A stretch of DNA of 64,000 bases, taken from Euglena gracilis (lineage: Eukaryota > Euglenida > Euglenophyceae > Euglenales). How positions within the stretch are numbered: position 1 is the stretch's first letter; the number at the start of each line of letters is the position of its first letter. The stretch covers positions 63,074,046 to 63,138,045 of the forward strand of contig CP154954.1 of NCBI GenBank assembly GCA_039621445.1, read 5' to 3'. Below the pieces are notes generated by a model. That model did not search any database. It was not told the origin of the DNA and saw only the letters and a program-made list of their open reading frames with translations. Both the position numbers and the translations under genes were made by a program. Positions 43,150 through 53,230 of this stretch are shown here, one piece after another.

Positions 43150-43480
43150 CAGGCTGTTTTTTTACCAACCCCGGGGGGAGGGGCTGGGGGGGTCGGATTT
43201 CGGCCTGTGCCCAGGCACATTCCTTTGAAAATAGGCCATTTTTGGCTCCCCGGCGCCTTCGGTGCCGGGGTCTGTGCTAGGGCACTTTTGGCCGTGTGCC
43301 CCCCTCACGGAGGGGGGGGGGTCGGATCGGGAGTGCCTTGGAGTGCCCAGGCAGGCACCCCCCCCCCCCTTAGTTGCACTGAGGCGGCCGGCGCTAGCTT
43401 CGCTTCTGGCCCAGCTTGCTGTGTGGTGAGTGGCCAGGTACCCCTTCTTTTGGCTCAACACCCCCCCCCCGGAGTGGGGT
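43150..43480. mobile_element. G-run element with TTTTTTACCAACC end
   Basis: Begins TTTTTTTACCAACCCCGGGG, like the one at 49439. Contains a CCCCGGCGCCTTCGGTGCCG hairpin (43247-43267) and the reverse complement of the shared 65-bp core (43372-43430). Confidence 0.55.
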
Positions 43481-43665
43481 CGGCACCCGACTAAAATACA
43501 GCCTGGACTGGATGCTATAAACACCGGGGTGTTGTTAGTGGGCAGGGTTCCCTTTTCCCTGGGGGCACCTCCATGGAGCTGGGGGGCACACACGAACCCT
43601 GAATTCCCTTCGGAATGCAGAACGTTTCTGGGCCTGGGGGTGAGTGATTCAAAAGCACAGGTCAC

Positions 43666-43784
43666 AATGAGCGGGAATGGTGCTGGGCGAGAGGGCGGGT
43701 GGCGGTGGCGGCCGGGGAGCGGAGGAACGGGCCGGGGTCGGTGGCGTCGGAGCTGCCGAGGCTGGCCGTCTCCACGTCGTCGTC
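43666..43784 (-). CDS. Gene A exon, acidic Ser-rich
   Basis: 119 nt, 39 codons plus two bases. Acceptor TTGCCCTCGAG after a pyrimidine-rich tract; donor ATT|GTGACC. Encodes 'DDDVETASLGSSDATDPGPF' then 'LRSPAATATRPLAQHHSRS'. Phase 0 start, phase 2 end. Confidence 0.7.
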
Positions 43785-43838
43785 CTCGAGGGCAACCACC
43801 CCAGGGCGGGGGGGGGGGCAGTGCTACGTATCCCGCAC

Positions 43839-43870
43839 CTTGGGGATGCCGACGTACGGTGTGCGGCACA
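43839..43870 (-). CDS. Gene A micro-exon
   Basis: 32 nt. Acceptor GTGCACAG, donor AAG|GTGCGG. The two leading bases combine with the previous exon's last A to form ATG, then CRTPYVGIPK. The phases fit both neighbours. Confidence 0.55.
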
Positions 43871-44488
43871 CTGTGCACACCGAGCCCACTTTGCACACCG
43901 TGCGTCTTTTGATGAAATTTGACCAAAAAAAATGCAAATTTGAATTCGATTTTTCTGACAATTTTTTGGGCTTGGCATTGATTTCTTTTGCTTTTTTTTA
44001 TATTAAAAAATAAAGCACAAACCGTGTGTTGGCATCCCCATAGGAAAGCAGAATAATCCGTGAATCCAGAGCCCCTATGAGGACAGGTCAGCGAGTATAA
44101 CACAGTTTCTGGGGGGGGGCTAGGTCAGGCCTGTCCATTCTGGAAATGGAACAACAAACACTGCAATTGACACAAAGTCCCCTTCTTCAAGAAAAAAAAT
44201 TACCATTAGCATTTTTGCATCCAGCAAATATTGATAATTATTTGCAAAATGTGGTATTTTTTTTTTGATCTTTCATGCGCACTTTGGGCAGGGGGGAGGG
44301 ATGCAAGGTCCATCAAAATGTGCACTGCAGGGCCAGAGGGAGTTGTATTTAGCCAAAAGCCTTTTGAAAGCTCGCGGAGCTTTCCCTCCAAAACGTCCAC
44401 CGTTCCAAGAGGCAGCCCGACACCCACACTGTCATCCAGAATTTGGGGCTCTGGTCGCCTGTGGGGTGCTTGCTTGTCCCGCGTCATA

Positions 44489-44555
44489 CTCGCCAGCGGA
44501 GGCGACCGCGCGGTGTCGGCAGCGGGTGACGTGGACGACTTTGTCTCCATCTCGT
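44489..44555 (-). CDS. Gene A exon, Ser/Thr-rich
   Basis: 67 nt. Acceptor CATCCCCCCAG, donor GCGA|GTATGA. Encodes 'EMETKSSTSPAADTARSPPL'. Phase 1 at both ends, matching the donor proposed at 45030 and the micro-exon at 43870. Confidence 0.65.
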
Positions 44556-45029
44556 CTGGGGGGATGGGCGACCGGGGTGGGGTTGGTAGAGCATGAGTGC
44601 AGTGCCCTTGCGGGCCTAGAGACCCCCCCCCCCCAATATAATCCCCCGCCAATTGTTAAACCTCCTCCGGGGAAGAGCTAAAGCCGGCGCGAAACAGACC
44701 GGAAATTTACTAATTTTGTGACAGTTTTAGGCCATTAATTAATTTGATTAATTAACAAGTTAATTTGACATTTTTGGTCCAAACAATGGTCACCAGCTGG
44801 AATTTTGCCTAAAAATGGTGAACCTAGGCAAAACAAGGTAAAATTGTCAAGGAAAACATGCGTGCTTTTGGTCACGGAAACAATACACCCCCCCCCCCCC
44901 AGATAAAACCCCCATTTGAGGGCCTTGAAACCCTGCGTTGGGGGAGGGGTTGAAACCCACTGGCTGGCTTTGGGGATCCCCCTCCTGCCTGGTCTGGGGA
45001 CCCCACGGCGCACACTCCGCGACACTGAC

Positions 45030-45179
45030 GGGTGACTGGTCCGCGGCACAGCCACCGGGACACCCGGCCCTGCACAGTGGCGGAGGCGGCGAGGACGGAG
45101 CTGGCGGCGCGCTGGGCCGGGACGTCCGCCTCCAGCACGGACGGCGGTTTGTCCAGCCGGTCGCCCAGGGAGAGGGAGG
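45030..45179 (-). CDS. Gene A exon, spacer
   Basis: 150 nt with the donor ACCC|GTCAGTG; CGG|GTGTCC upstream is an alternative. Acceptor CACAG. The first two bases complete a codon with the 47206 exon end. Encodes 'SLSLGDRLDKPPSVLEADVP' and 'AQRAASSVLAASATVQGR'. Confidence 0.65.
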
Positions 45180-45959
45180 CTGTGGGGGGGGGGGTGGATG
45201 GGGGAGGGCGGGCGGTCCTCACACCCAACGCCCCACCCATCCTACCGTCATCCACACTCCGAACCTTTTTTTTTTGCCGTCGCCATGGCCCTTGACATCG
45301 GCATCGCCACGAGAAAGAGAGGTTGGCAACGCCGATGACAAAATATTGGGTGACCCCCACAATTTAAATGCACGCGGTGCGCACATTTTTTGGACCGGAG
45401 TTTCAGAACGTCACAGGTGTGACACTAGGGATTACCTCTGTTTCTGCTGGGGGCCCCAAATTCTCATTCATGATTTTTCGGGATTTTTTGTGATTTTTTT
45501 GTGATTTTTCGTAATGTTTTGTGCTACGATAAAATCGCCTGATTAGACCCCCTTGTTCAATTTCCAACTTTTCCGACTGAAAATGGTGTGGATTTATAAT
45601 CTGGCACACTCAGTTTTGGATTTATTATCTGGCACTGTCATCTCAGTTTTGGCGAAAATCATGTCCAGATGTCCAGGACAGAGCTGCAACACACAAAACC
45701 ACTCACTCACTCAGTCACTCACTCACGCATGCACGAACTCACGCACGCACACATCACTCACCCACCCACCCACCCACTCACTCACACTCTCTCTCACACG
45801 CACACGGAGATACGCCATATCGCCATTACGGAACATCAGAAGTGTGACTGAAAGAAACAAGGTGGCAACATGAATTTTCGTTGTAAAAAGTTGTCCCCAC
45901 AGGGATTCCGACAGTCGCTCATTCATGCTGACAACCCTTGATTCTAATTTGTGACTATT

Positions 45960-47090
45960 CATGATCACTCATGATTATTCGTGCTACCAAAAAAACCCCC
46001 CCAGTTTTCCACCTTTCTTACACACACAAAACAACAATGTACATCTAAACCACCCATTGCGAAGCCCCCGCAGACTGACCGAATAGTAACCCTAAACCAT
46101 TCGGTCAGTCTGCAGAAAACCCGAGGGGGGGGGGGCTCTGGCTCCAGGGGCTTCTAATTGGGCACAATTGTGTGCAGCCAAAAAAAAAAAACCTTCGGCG
46201 CCTCGCGCTGGGTGTAAAAAGTCAGGCTATTTTTTTTGTACTTCTGTTGACGTGGAAATAACTCTTTTTTATGCATACATCCTTTGAGCCATGCCAGAGT
46301 TCCTCGAAGATGTCTCTTTTTGATGCGTCCAAAGATTCTGATTCACCTTGCATTTGCGTGCTTGCAGTTTGCCAGCGCCTTGCTGCCTAGGGGGGTGCTG
46401 TTATTTGGATTTTTGGCGGGAAACCGGAGAGAGTTGGCTTCTATTTGGGGGGGGATTGTTATTTGGGGGGAGGGGGCTTCTAATTGGGGGTTTATAATAA
46501 ATCACAATTTTGCAGTATTTTGTGGTATTTTTCAGGATTTTGTGAAATCTGCAATGCTGAACAACTTTCACAAAAAGAAATCATTATCTTGCACGGTGCA
46601 GGTGCCTGGTGAAATTTAATTTTGGCAGGTTAGCAACTTTGGGCACTTTTTTAGATTAAATGACAAAGGTGGCAGAGAGCAAAGGGCACGGAGTAGAGCA
46701 ATTATCGCCTCTTGTCAATGTTTGTTTTCCCATTGGGGAAACTTAATACTTGACAGAAAACCCTCTGAACACCTTCATAAATACTAGAAAATCACCCACC
46801 CTTCTTTTGTGCTGATTCTTTATTTGCCACACAGACAGACACTGTTACACACCAGAAATAGAAGACGGCAAAGAGCGAATAAAACAAAACAAAGCCAAAA
46901 AAAAACATAAAAAGGGATGGGAGTAAGAAATACAGCTGTCCCAGCCCTCAAACATTCATTTACCAAAAGAAAAACTTGCTGGCAGAAAAAAACACCTCAA
47001 ATCTCACTCGTGATTTTTCGTGATTTTTGTGATTTTTTTTGTGATTCTGGGAAATCTTCATTTTCGTGCTGATTCGTGATTTTTGGTGAT
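45960..47090. repeat. Dispersed 1-kb repeat, copy 2
   Basis: Same parts in the same order as 30480-31510, interrupted by element E8. Ends with CGTGATTTTTCGTGATTTTT. Confidence 0.65.
45988..46500. mobile_element. C/G-run element E8 inside a larger repeat
   Basis: G-runs, GGCTTCTAATTGGG-type ends and a CTTCGGCGCCTCGCGCTGGG hairpin near 46193. It interrupts the repeat copy at 45960-47090 relative to 30480-31510. Confidence 0.45.
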
Positions 47091-47205
47091 ATTTTCATTT
47101 CATTTTCGCGGCACCCTTTGGGCACTGTGCAACTAAATTCCTTTCCTTTCCTTTTTTTCTAGGGCCCCAAGAAGGCCAGCCACTGCCAGGTTGGACGGTG
47201 CACAC

Positions 47206-47288
47206 CTGGTGGCGGGGCCTTGATCTTCCCTCGCCCCCTGCCGCTGTCCTCGTCATCGAACAGCGACCGCAGGGCTTCGTTTGAGAGA
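47206..47288 (-). CDS. Gene A exon
   Basis: 83 nt. Acceptor CTTCCTGCGAG, donor CCAG|GTGTGC. Encodes 'LSNEALRSLFDDEDSGRGRG' and 'KIKAPPP'. It ends in phase 1 and fits the 45179 exon. The start phase does not match the 47595 exon end, so a small exon may be missing between them. Confidence 0.65.
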
Positions 47289-47594
47289 CTCGCAGGAAGG
47301 AAGGGGGGGGTTGAGAGCAAAAGGTGGCGGCAAGGTTTGGAATTCTGGCGAGGGCTTTTGGGAGGCGGGGTGGGGTCGAGAGATCGAGGGAGGGCATGGG
47401 GTGGGCCTCTTAAACCACTAAACTTCACCGCCCCAACATCACCGCACCGCCCTGGACCCTGATTTACTGCCCATTCCGTGTGCTTCCGGCTCCCCCCACC
47501 CCGGAAAGCGTGTGTTGACAGGCTGACAACTACATTTAATGACAGGCTGGGCTGTGCTGGGGACCTGGCAGGTTCCCAGGCATGACAACTTGAC

Positions 47595-47864
47595 CTGCGG
47601 GGGATGGGTGAGTCGGGTCAGGGCTGTCGGAGTCCTGAGCGGCAGGTCGGTCAGTGCTGAGGTCTCCCCCGCCTCCGCGTCCGACTCGTCGGCGTCGGTG
47701 GCGGCGGCGGCGGGGGCGGCGGCGCCGGCAGGGGTGCGGCCACTGCTGGGCAGGTCCACGGAGGAGGAGGAGGCGGGGGCGGAGGCGGTCGGGGCGTCGC
47801 CGTCGCCGTCGCCGTCGTGGTCGTTGTGATGCGAGGCGGTCGCAGACTCCGTGGTGCTGAGCAG
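47595..47864 (-). CDS. Gene A exon, acidic low-complexity
   Basis: 270 nt, exactly 90 codons. Acceptor CACACAG, donor CCGCAG|GTCAAG, phase 0 both ends. Encodes an Asp/Gly/Ala/Ser-rich region with 'HNDHDGDGDGDAPTASAPAS' and 'ATDADESDAEAGETSALTDL'. Probably a flexible linker between the two LRR domains. Confidence 0.8.
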
Positions 47865-48371
47865 CTGTGTGGAAATGACGCTAAATGGCAGCGGCGAGGC
47901 TAAGACTTGGGCAAGCGGCAACGTTTTTTGCGCCACAGCTGGAAAACTGCCATGCGGTCTTCGGTACTGTCCAACCTGCAAATACCAAAAATTGCCCAGT
48001 ACTAGTCTCATCAGGTAGTTTTTCCAGAGGGGATGACGGCTGCCACAACGTCACAGGGGATTTTGGTGGATTTTTACCTGAACATAATGGAGGGGAACCA
48101 TCACCTGACAGGTTGGCCACTATCAGGGATCCCGAAATCCCCTAGGATGGCAGGGTGGACAACAATGGGGACCGGCATGACAGTTTCCCTGGGGGGGGGT
48201 GACACCTTGACAATTTCCTGGGGGGGTGCTGAGATTGAACAGCCAAGAAGCCCAGCTGGGTGGCCTGTGTGAGACACGACCTTTGCTGAACACGCCACCA
48301 AATTGTCGCGCAGAATTCCGAAAGCTTACCGGTCGACGGTTGGCTGGCCTAAGAATTTCGATTTCTTTCTT

Positions 48372-48748
48372 AACCCCCCCCCCCCAAAATAAGACCCGGG
48401 CCAAGAAAAAATCCAAAAATAAGACCCCCCTGGAGGTTTCCAGCAACGGACCCAAAAACAACGGGCCCGAAAAAAACCTCATCATTTTTCAGGTTCCCAA
48501 GAACACTGAAAATTTTCCTTCAGCGCTTCGCGCCATGTGTAAATTTGTGTAAGTTGACATTTAGCATGTTTTTTTGCACTTCAAGAATCTGAACTTTTTG
48601 AAATTTCATCATTTTTGTGTGTGAAATTTGGGTTTTTGGCAATTTCTCAGGGAAAATTCTCACCGTCCTCGGCGCTTCGCGCCGTCAGGGGGGGGTCTTA
48701 TTTTTTGGGGAGGATTTATTTTTGGGGGGGGTCTTATTTTGGGGGGGT
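48372..48748. mobile_element. C/G-run inverted-repeat element E9
   Basis: Left CCCCCCAAAATAAGACCC, right GGGTCTTATTTTGGGGGGG: near-perfect inverted ends. GC hairpins at about 48524 and 48666. Interior closely related to E4. It lies 19 bp after the donor of the 48767-48842 exon. Confidence 0.85.
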
Positions 48749-48766
48749 TACAACGCAGCAGCGCAC

Positions 48767-48842
48767 CTTCACCACCTCGTCATCCACATGGTTCCCAGCA
48801 AGGTTCACCACCGGAGGGGCAGCACAATTCAATGGCAGGTGG
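48767..48842 (-). CDS. Gene A exon, LRR
   Basis: 76 nt: one leftover base and 25 codons. Acceptor GTGTCACAG, donor AAG|GTGCGC. Encodes 'APPVVNLAGNHVDDEVVK', an RNase-inhibitor-type LRR core (V.NLAGN.+.D). The leftover base requires phase 2 from the upstream exon, possible if that exon uses GCT|GTGTGG instead of AGG|GTGCTG. Confidence 0.65.
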
Positions 48843-48969
48843 CTGTGACACAGATCAAAAGAACACCAATCAGAACACTAACTTAAACACCCCCTGAATA
48901 GAAGCCCCTGGGGGCTACTATTCGGAACGTTGGTCGAAAGGTTTATGCATGCAGCCTGCCACACAGCAC

Positions 48970-49068
48970 CCTGCCCAGCAGCGCCTCCGCCAGTTCATCT
49001 GCTCCCTGATTTGTGATGGCGTTGTTGCTGAGGTCGAGGTGCGTGAGGTGGGAGCACCGGACGCAGGG
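48970..49068 (-). CDS. Gene A exon, RI-type LRR
   Basis: 99 nt, exactly 33 codons. Acceptor AGGCCCAG, donor AGG|GTGCTG. Encodes 'CSHLTHLDLSNNAITNQGAD' and 'ELAEALLGR', a textbook RNase-inhibitor-type LRR. The join to 49199 is phase 0 and gives a 29-residue repeat. Confidence 0.9.
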
Positions 49069-49198
49069 CTGGGCCTGGCAGCTTGTCAGAACGTTCGCGT
49101 CAAAAATTTGGCGGGAAAGGGGGTGGTGGGCGGGGTCCAGGTGGCCTGAGTGTGGGCCGGGCCATGAACGCGGCCGGCCCTGGGCAGGGGCGGGCCAC

Positions 49199-49328
49199 TA
49201 GCTCCAACAGGGCAGGCAGCCCCCGGTCGGTGAGCCCGTTGGCCGCCAGGCTGAGTTTGGAGAGTGGCGCGGCGGTGGCGTCGAGGGCGGCGGTCAGCAA
49301 GGGAAGGTGCTGGTCCCCCAGCCCGGTC
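49199..49328 (-). CDS. Gene A exon, RI-type LRR
   Basis: 130 nt: one leftover base plus 43 codons. Acceptor CCACAG, donor CTA|GTGGCC. Encodes 'TGLGDQHLPLLTAALDATAA' and 'LSKLSLAANGLTDRGLPALL'. The leftover G completes a codon with the phase 2 end at 50273 and yields an exact 28-residue LRR. Confidence 0.9.
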
Positions 49329-49438
49329 CTGTGGGGGGGGGGGTGAGGTCTGGTGAGGGTTGGTGGGGGTCTGGGGGGGGGTCGACCCCGCCAACCCACC
49401 ATGGCACCCGCTCAAAGAAAATCCGGCGCCAAAAGAAT

Positions 49439-49725
49439 TCTTTTTTTTTTTACCAACCCGGGGGGGGGGAGGGGGAGTGCCTTGTGCTATGGGGTGCCTG
49501 CCCACAGCAGGCACCCCCCCCCCCCACGGGGGAGGGTCGGTTCTGGACCCCGGTGTCTGCCGACCCAACCAAGTTCCTTTCAACCATTTCCTTTGAAAAT
49601 GGCTATTTTTGGGCCCTGGTTCCTTTGGCGGGGGGGGGGGTGTGCAAGAGCACTACCCACCCCAAAACCCGACCCCCGGGGGGTGCGCACTTCCTTAAAA
49701 AGCAGCCTGGCACCAAAAGAAAAAT
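49439..49725. mobile_element. G-run element with TTTTTTACCAACC end
   Basis: Begins TTTTTTTTTACCAACCCGGG, ends in TTCCTTAAAAAGCAGCCTGG. Resembles 43150-43480 in its ends and in ATTTCCTTTGAAAATGGCTA-type interior. Confidence 0.5.
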
Positions 49726-50272
49726 TTGACCTAAAAATCAGCACCGCCGGAAATGTGGGAAGGTGTGAGGGGGTTGGACTCCCCTCCCCCACCAGGATGG
49801 GGGTGGGTCGACCTCCCCCATCGCAGGGGGATTTCTACACAGCCGTGACGGGGGGCTGTGGGTTGGGTTGACAGGCCGGGACGGAGGACCGGTGCTGAAT
49901 TTTTTTTTGCCGACTCGCGAGTGGAACATATGGCAGAATTCTGTATAGCAACCCTAGAGGCAAGCCGAGATCGAAAATACACCATGTGGGGCGCTTGAGA
50001 GGGATTGAGTGCTGAGAGGGTTCGAGATCAGTGCGCCTTCGGGTTGCCGTATGGTTGATGGAGGGGTTGCCAGGTTACTGGAACCGTCCCTTTTCACCTT
50101 CCCCCCTTCCAGGCTATGTGGAGCTATTTTTTACCACTGCTGAGGACCTGCACCCACCAAAGGGAACAGCAGGCCACCGGAAGTGCTTCTTGAATTGACA
50201 CCTGCCACGTTCTTTTGGGGGGGGGGGGCTGGTGTGGCCCCGCCTGCGCCGACGCCATGCGCGCCGACACAC

Positions 50273-50398
50273 CGCTCGAGGTGGAGCTTCAGTCCGCCCT
50301 GCGCCGTGGAGACGGTGGCGGCCCCCGCCAGCTGTCGCTTTAGGGCGGGGGTCCCCAGCAGGGCGTTGCTTGACGACCCCCGGGGGGGATTTGGGCTG
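50273..50398 (-). CDS. Gene A exon, first RI-type LRR
   Basis: Ends at GAGCG|GTGTGT in phase 2. Encodes 'NALLGTPALKRQLAGAATVS' and 'AQGGLKLHLER'. The acceptor is either TTTTCACAG (50398) or GTCAAG (about 50360). Confidence 0.7.
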
Positions 50399-50861
50399 TG
50401 AAAAGGCCGCAGGTGGGCTGGGCCATACATTTTTTTACCGACCCCCCCCGGGGGGGAGGGGGGTCACTCCACACTTCGAAAAACCAGTCAATCACTTTTT
50501 TGGGAAACCAGTCAGTCACTCCCCCCCCCCCCCCCGGGGGTCGGCCACTTTGGAATCCAAAGGAAATTTGACCAAAAACGTGCAAAAAAGCCAAATTTTT
50601 TTCCGGTGTCTTAGGCGAGGCGTCACTTTAGTGGTTTTTTTGCCGCCCCCCCCCCCCCCCCCCGTGTGCACTAAGGACCCCCCCGGGTCTGGGCCAAACA
50701 CCAGTCAGTCACTCTGAAACAACCACTCACCCACCCCCCAGCCAGTGACTAAGTGATTGTATGGGCTGGACCTCCCAGGGGAGTGGGCAGGGCTGCACGG
50801 GAAGATCTGGTGGGCGAGGGTCGTCGACCCCCCAACCGGGAGGTGGGGGGGGTCGGTTGAC

Positions 50862-51033
50862 CCTCCCCATGCCCATCCTTCGGCCGAAGGCGCTGAAAGA
50901 CTGGGACTGGGGTCCACTCCGGCGCAAGCGACGCTCTGGCCCACATCCCGGCGGCCTCGCATTGGCCCTGCAGATGGCGCCGGAACCGTGCCGCGGCCTC
51001 CGCCGTCACCCCGCCGGGGCCAGCGGGGGGCAT
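50862..51033 (-). CDS. Gene A candidate first coding exon
   Basis: ATG at 51033-51031, followed by 'PPAGPGGVTAEAAARFRRHL' and 'QCEAAGMWARASLAPEWTPV'. Helical N-termini of this type (F...L..QC...G) precede RI-type LRRs in known LRR proteins. The frame is open further upstream, so the start is provisional. Donor GAGG|GTCAAC. Confidence 0.55.
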
Positions 51034-51408
51034 CCGGGACGCGAATTCAGGAATTCGGGGCGGAGCGCGCGTGGCGAGAGGCGCTGGGCGGGAGACAAAT
51101 GGGGCAAGTGTCGATGGTCGCGGAGGCACAATGGGATCACCCGTCCTGGGGGGGGGACAAGGGGTGTCTTGTGCTGCGCTGTGTTGTCTTGTGCGTGTGT
51201 GTGGATGTGTGCGTCGAAGCCCCAAACTACTGGGCCCCCGGGTGTGTGCAGAAGGGACAGCTGTTATTGGGAGATGTTGACCTCAGAAAAGTGTGCTATT
51301 TTCCGGAGATGTTATTTCCCCAGGTGTTAAACAACCAAAAAAGAGGGCTGAAGGATCTTGGAGGGTTACCGGGCAGATGGGGGGGGTGGGGGGTGCCTGC
51401 CCATAGGA

Positions 51409-51633
51409 GGTAACCCCCCCCCCCCCAATGGAATCCCCCCGGGCTTCTTTTCGGACCGTTGGTCGAAAACCAAGGGGGGGCTTCTGTTTGGTGTTTGGGA
51501 TATGTTTTTCCCCTTCATTTTTACACTGTGTTTAAAAGAGGGTTCTATTTGGAACAATGGTCAAAATCCGAGGGGTTTTTATTCGGGGGGGGCACCATTC
51601 GGGGGGGGGGGCTTCTATTCAGGGGGGGTTGCT
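51409..51633. mobile_element. C/G-run element E11
   Basis: Left GTAACCCCCCC...CCAATGGAATCCCC, right GGGGCTTCTATTCAGGGGGG. Internal copies of CGGACCGTTGGTCGAAAACC and similar. Related to 48894-48945 and 55961-56473. Confidence 0.65.
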
Positions 51634-51899
51634 GAGCTCTTATCCCTTTATGGGTAAGAGCGAAGCCTACCCCTGGGGAAAAGGGGGGGTCCAACCCCCC
51701 CTCCCCCCCCCCCCGGGTCGGGGCCAACTTGGGAACCGGCGGATTATCACCATGATCCCGGCCTGGTTCCTGGAATTTTTTTTGTTTCCGAACCACCTCC
51801 GGTTGACCCCCAACTCCCCGCCAGGCCCGAGTTATTCATGCGCGAAGGGGTCCAAACTGGGTGGGATCGGCCCCCCCCCCTTCCGACTCTGCTATTTTG

Positions 51900-52690
51900 C
51901 CGGGGTCCAGAAATCGGTAAAAAATCAATTTTTCAAAAATATCTCGAGAAAACGTACATTATTTCCGGAAATGTCAGTCTGACAAAATCCGCCCCTGGAG
52001 GCCCTCTATCGCCCCCCGTTCGCCGTTTTGGCCGCCGACACAGCTGGCCCGTGTTCCGGCGCGCTTTTGCGGCCCAAAACGGCCATTTTGGGGAGCTTTT
52101 TGGGCCGTTTTTTTTTTTGGTAAAAAAAACACGATTTTTCCAGAATATCTCGAAAATGAAGCAAAATCAAAGAAAATGCCCGAAGAGCAAAAATGAAGCC
52201 CTTGGAATGCCCTATCCAACCATGGTTTACTTTCCCCCCGGCCATTTTTTGGCCAATTTGGGCCCATTTCAGGGCCATTTTGGGCTGTTTTCGGGGTCAA
52301 AAAATTGATGTTTCCAAAATATTTTGAAAAATGAAGTAAAATCAAAGGAAATGTCCGGAGACCAAAATTGAAGCCCTTGGAACGCCCTATCCAACAGTAT
52401 TTTGGTGCAACTCCCCGCCTAGCCGAAATATGGCCGATTTACAGCTCAAAACAGCGTGGTAGGCTTGCAACTTAGTCGTTTTCGGCCCTGTTTTGGGTAA
52501 AAAAAATATCATTTTTCCCTAAAATTTCTCAAAATGGTGGGGAATCAAAGGAAATGTCCGGAGATCTAAATTGAAGCCCTTGGAACGCCCTATCTAACAG
52601 TATTTTGATTTCCCCGCAACTCCCCGCCTCGCCCGAGTTGCGGCCATTTTTCGGCCAATTTCGGCCATTTTGTACAGTTTTTGGCTTGCC
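51900..52690. repeat. Tandem repeat, about 200-bp units
   Basis: About four degenerate units. Each contains a TTTTTCCAGAATATCTCGAA-like segment, AAGCCCTTGGAA(C/T)GCCCTAT and a CGGCCATTTT-rich part. Confidence 0.75.
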
Positions 52691-52734
52691 TTGACTTAGC
52701 TGTTTTAGGCCATTATTTTTGCGTCAGAAAGTCA

Positions 52735-53230
52735 AAAAAAATCGAATTTTTTGCCCAAACCATGTTTTTGGCCTGCCGGACCCAGAAAACTTGTTTTTGA
52801 GCAGAAAATGAGCGTTTTTCGACCTGCCAGCGCCCCATTTTGCCGTTTTGGGCCCGAGAACCCATGACTTTGGGTCAAAAAAGGGGCAAAAAAGTCGAAA
52901 AAAAATCGAAAGAATTTTTTTTGCCCGAAACCATATATTTTGGCCTCCCGGACCCGGAAAACCTGTTTTTGAGCCGAAAATGAGCGTTTTCCGCCCCGCC
53001 AGCGTTTTGGGCCTGAAAGCCACGGAGTTTGGGTCAAAAAAGGTCAAAAAAGGCGGAAATAAAAGAAAACTTTTTTTGGCCCGAAACCATGTTTCTTGGC
53101 CTCCTGGTTGGTTATGGAATAACTGTTCTGGAGCCCAAGCTGAGCGTTTTTCGACCTGCCAGCGCCCTGTTTTGGGCCCGAAACCAATGCTGTTTGGGTC
53201 AAAACCGGGTCAAAAAAAGTTGAAAAATTG
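52735..53230. repeat. Tandem repeat, about 160-bp units
   Basis: Three units. Each contains GCCCGAAACCAT, TTTTGGCCTCCCGGACCC, AAAATGAGCGTTTT and GGGTCAAAAAAGG. Confidence 0.8.

Larger units (their letters stand above)
26849..51033 (-). other. Gene A: large spliced LRR-protein gene
   Basis: Span of a minus-strand gene rebuilt from at least 24 exons, listed separately. Consecutive exon joins keep frame, use AG acceptors and mostly GT donors, and reproduce exact LRR repeat lengths, which is strong internal support. The predicted protein order is: N-terminal helix, RNase-inhibitor-type LRRs, acidic low-complexity region, conserved spacer blocks, SDS22-type LRRs with cap, helical segment, and a Pro/Ser/Arg-rich tail. 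SDS22-type LRR proteins with caps are frequent in cilia and nuclear scaffolds (for example the LRRC56 and LRRC9 groups), but I cannot assign orthology. Two adjacent genes instead of one cannot be excluded. Confidence 0.7.

Noticed and set aside
45690-45810. (CACT)n/(CACC)n stretch as a telomere-like repeat
   Set aside because: Irregular microsatellite; no TTAGGG/TTTAGGG-type unit.
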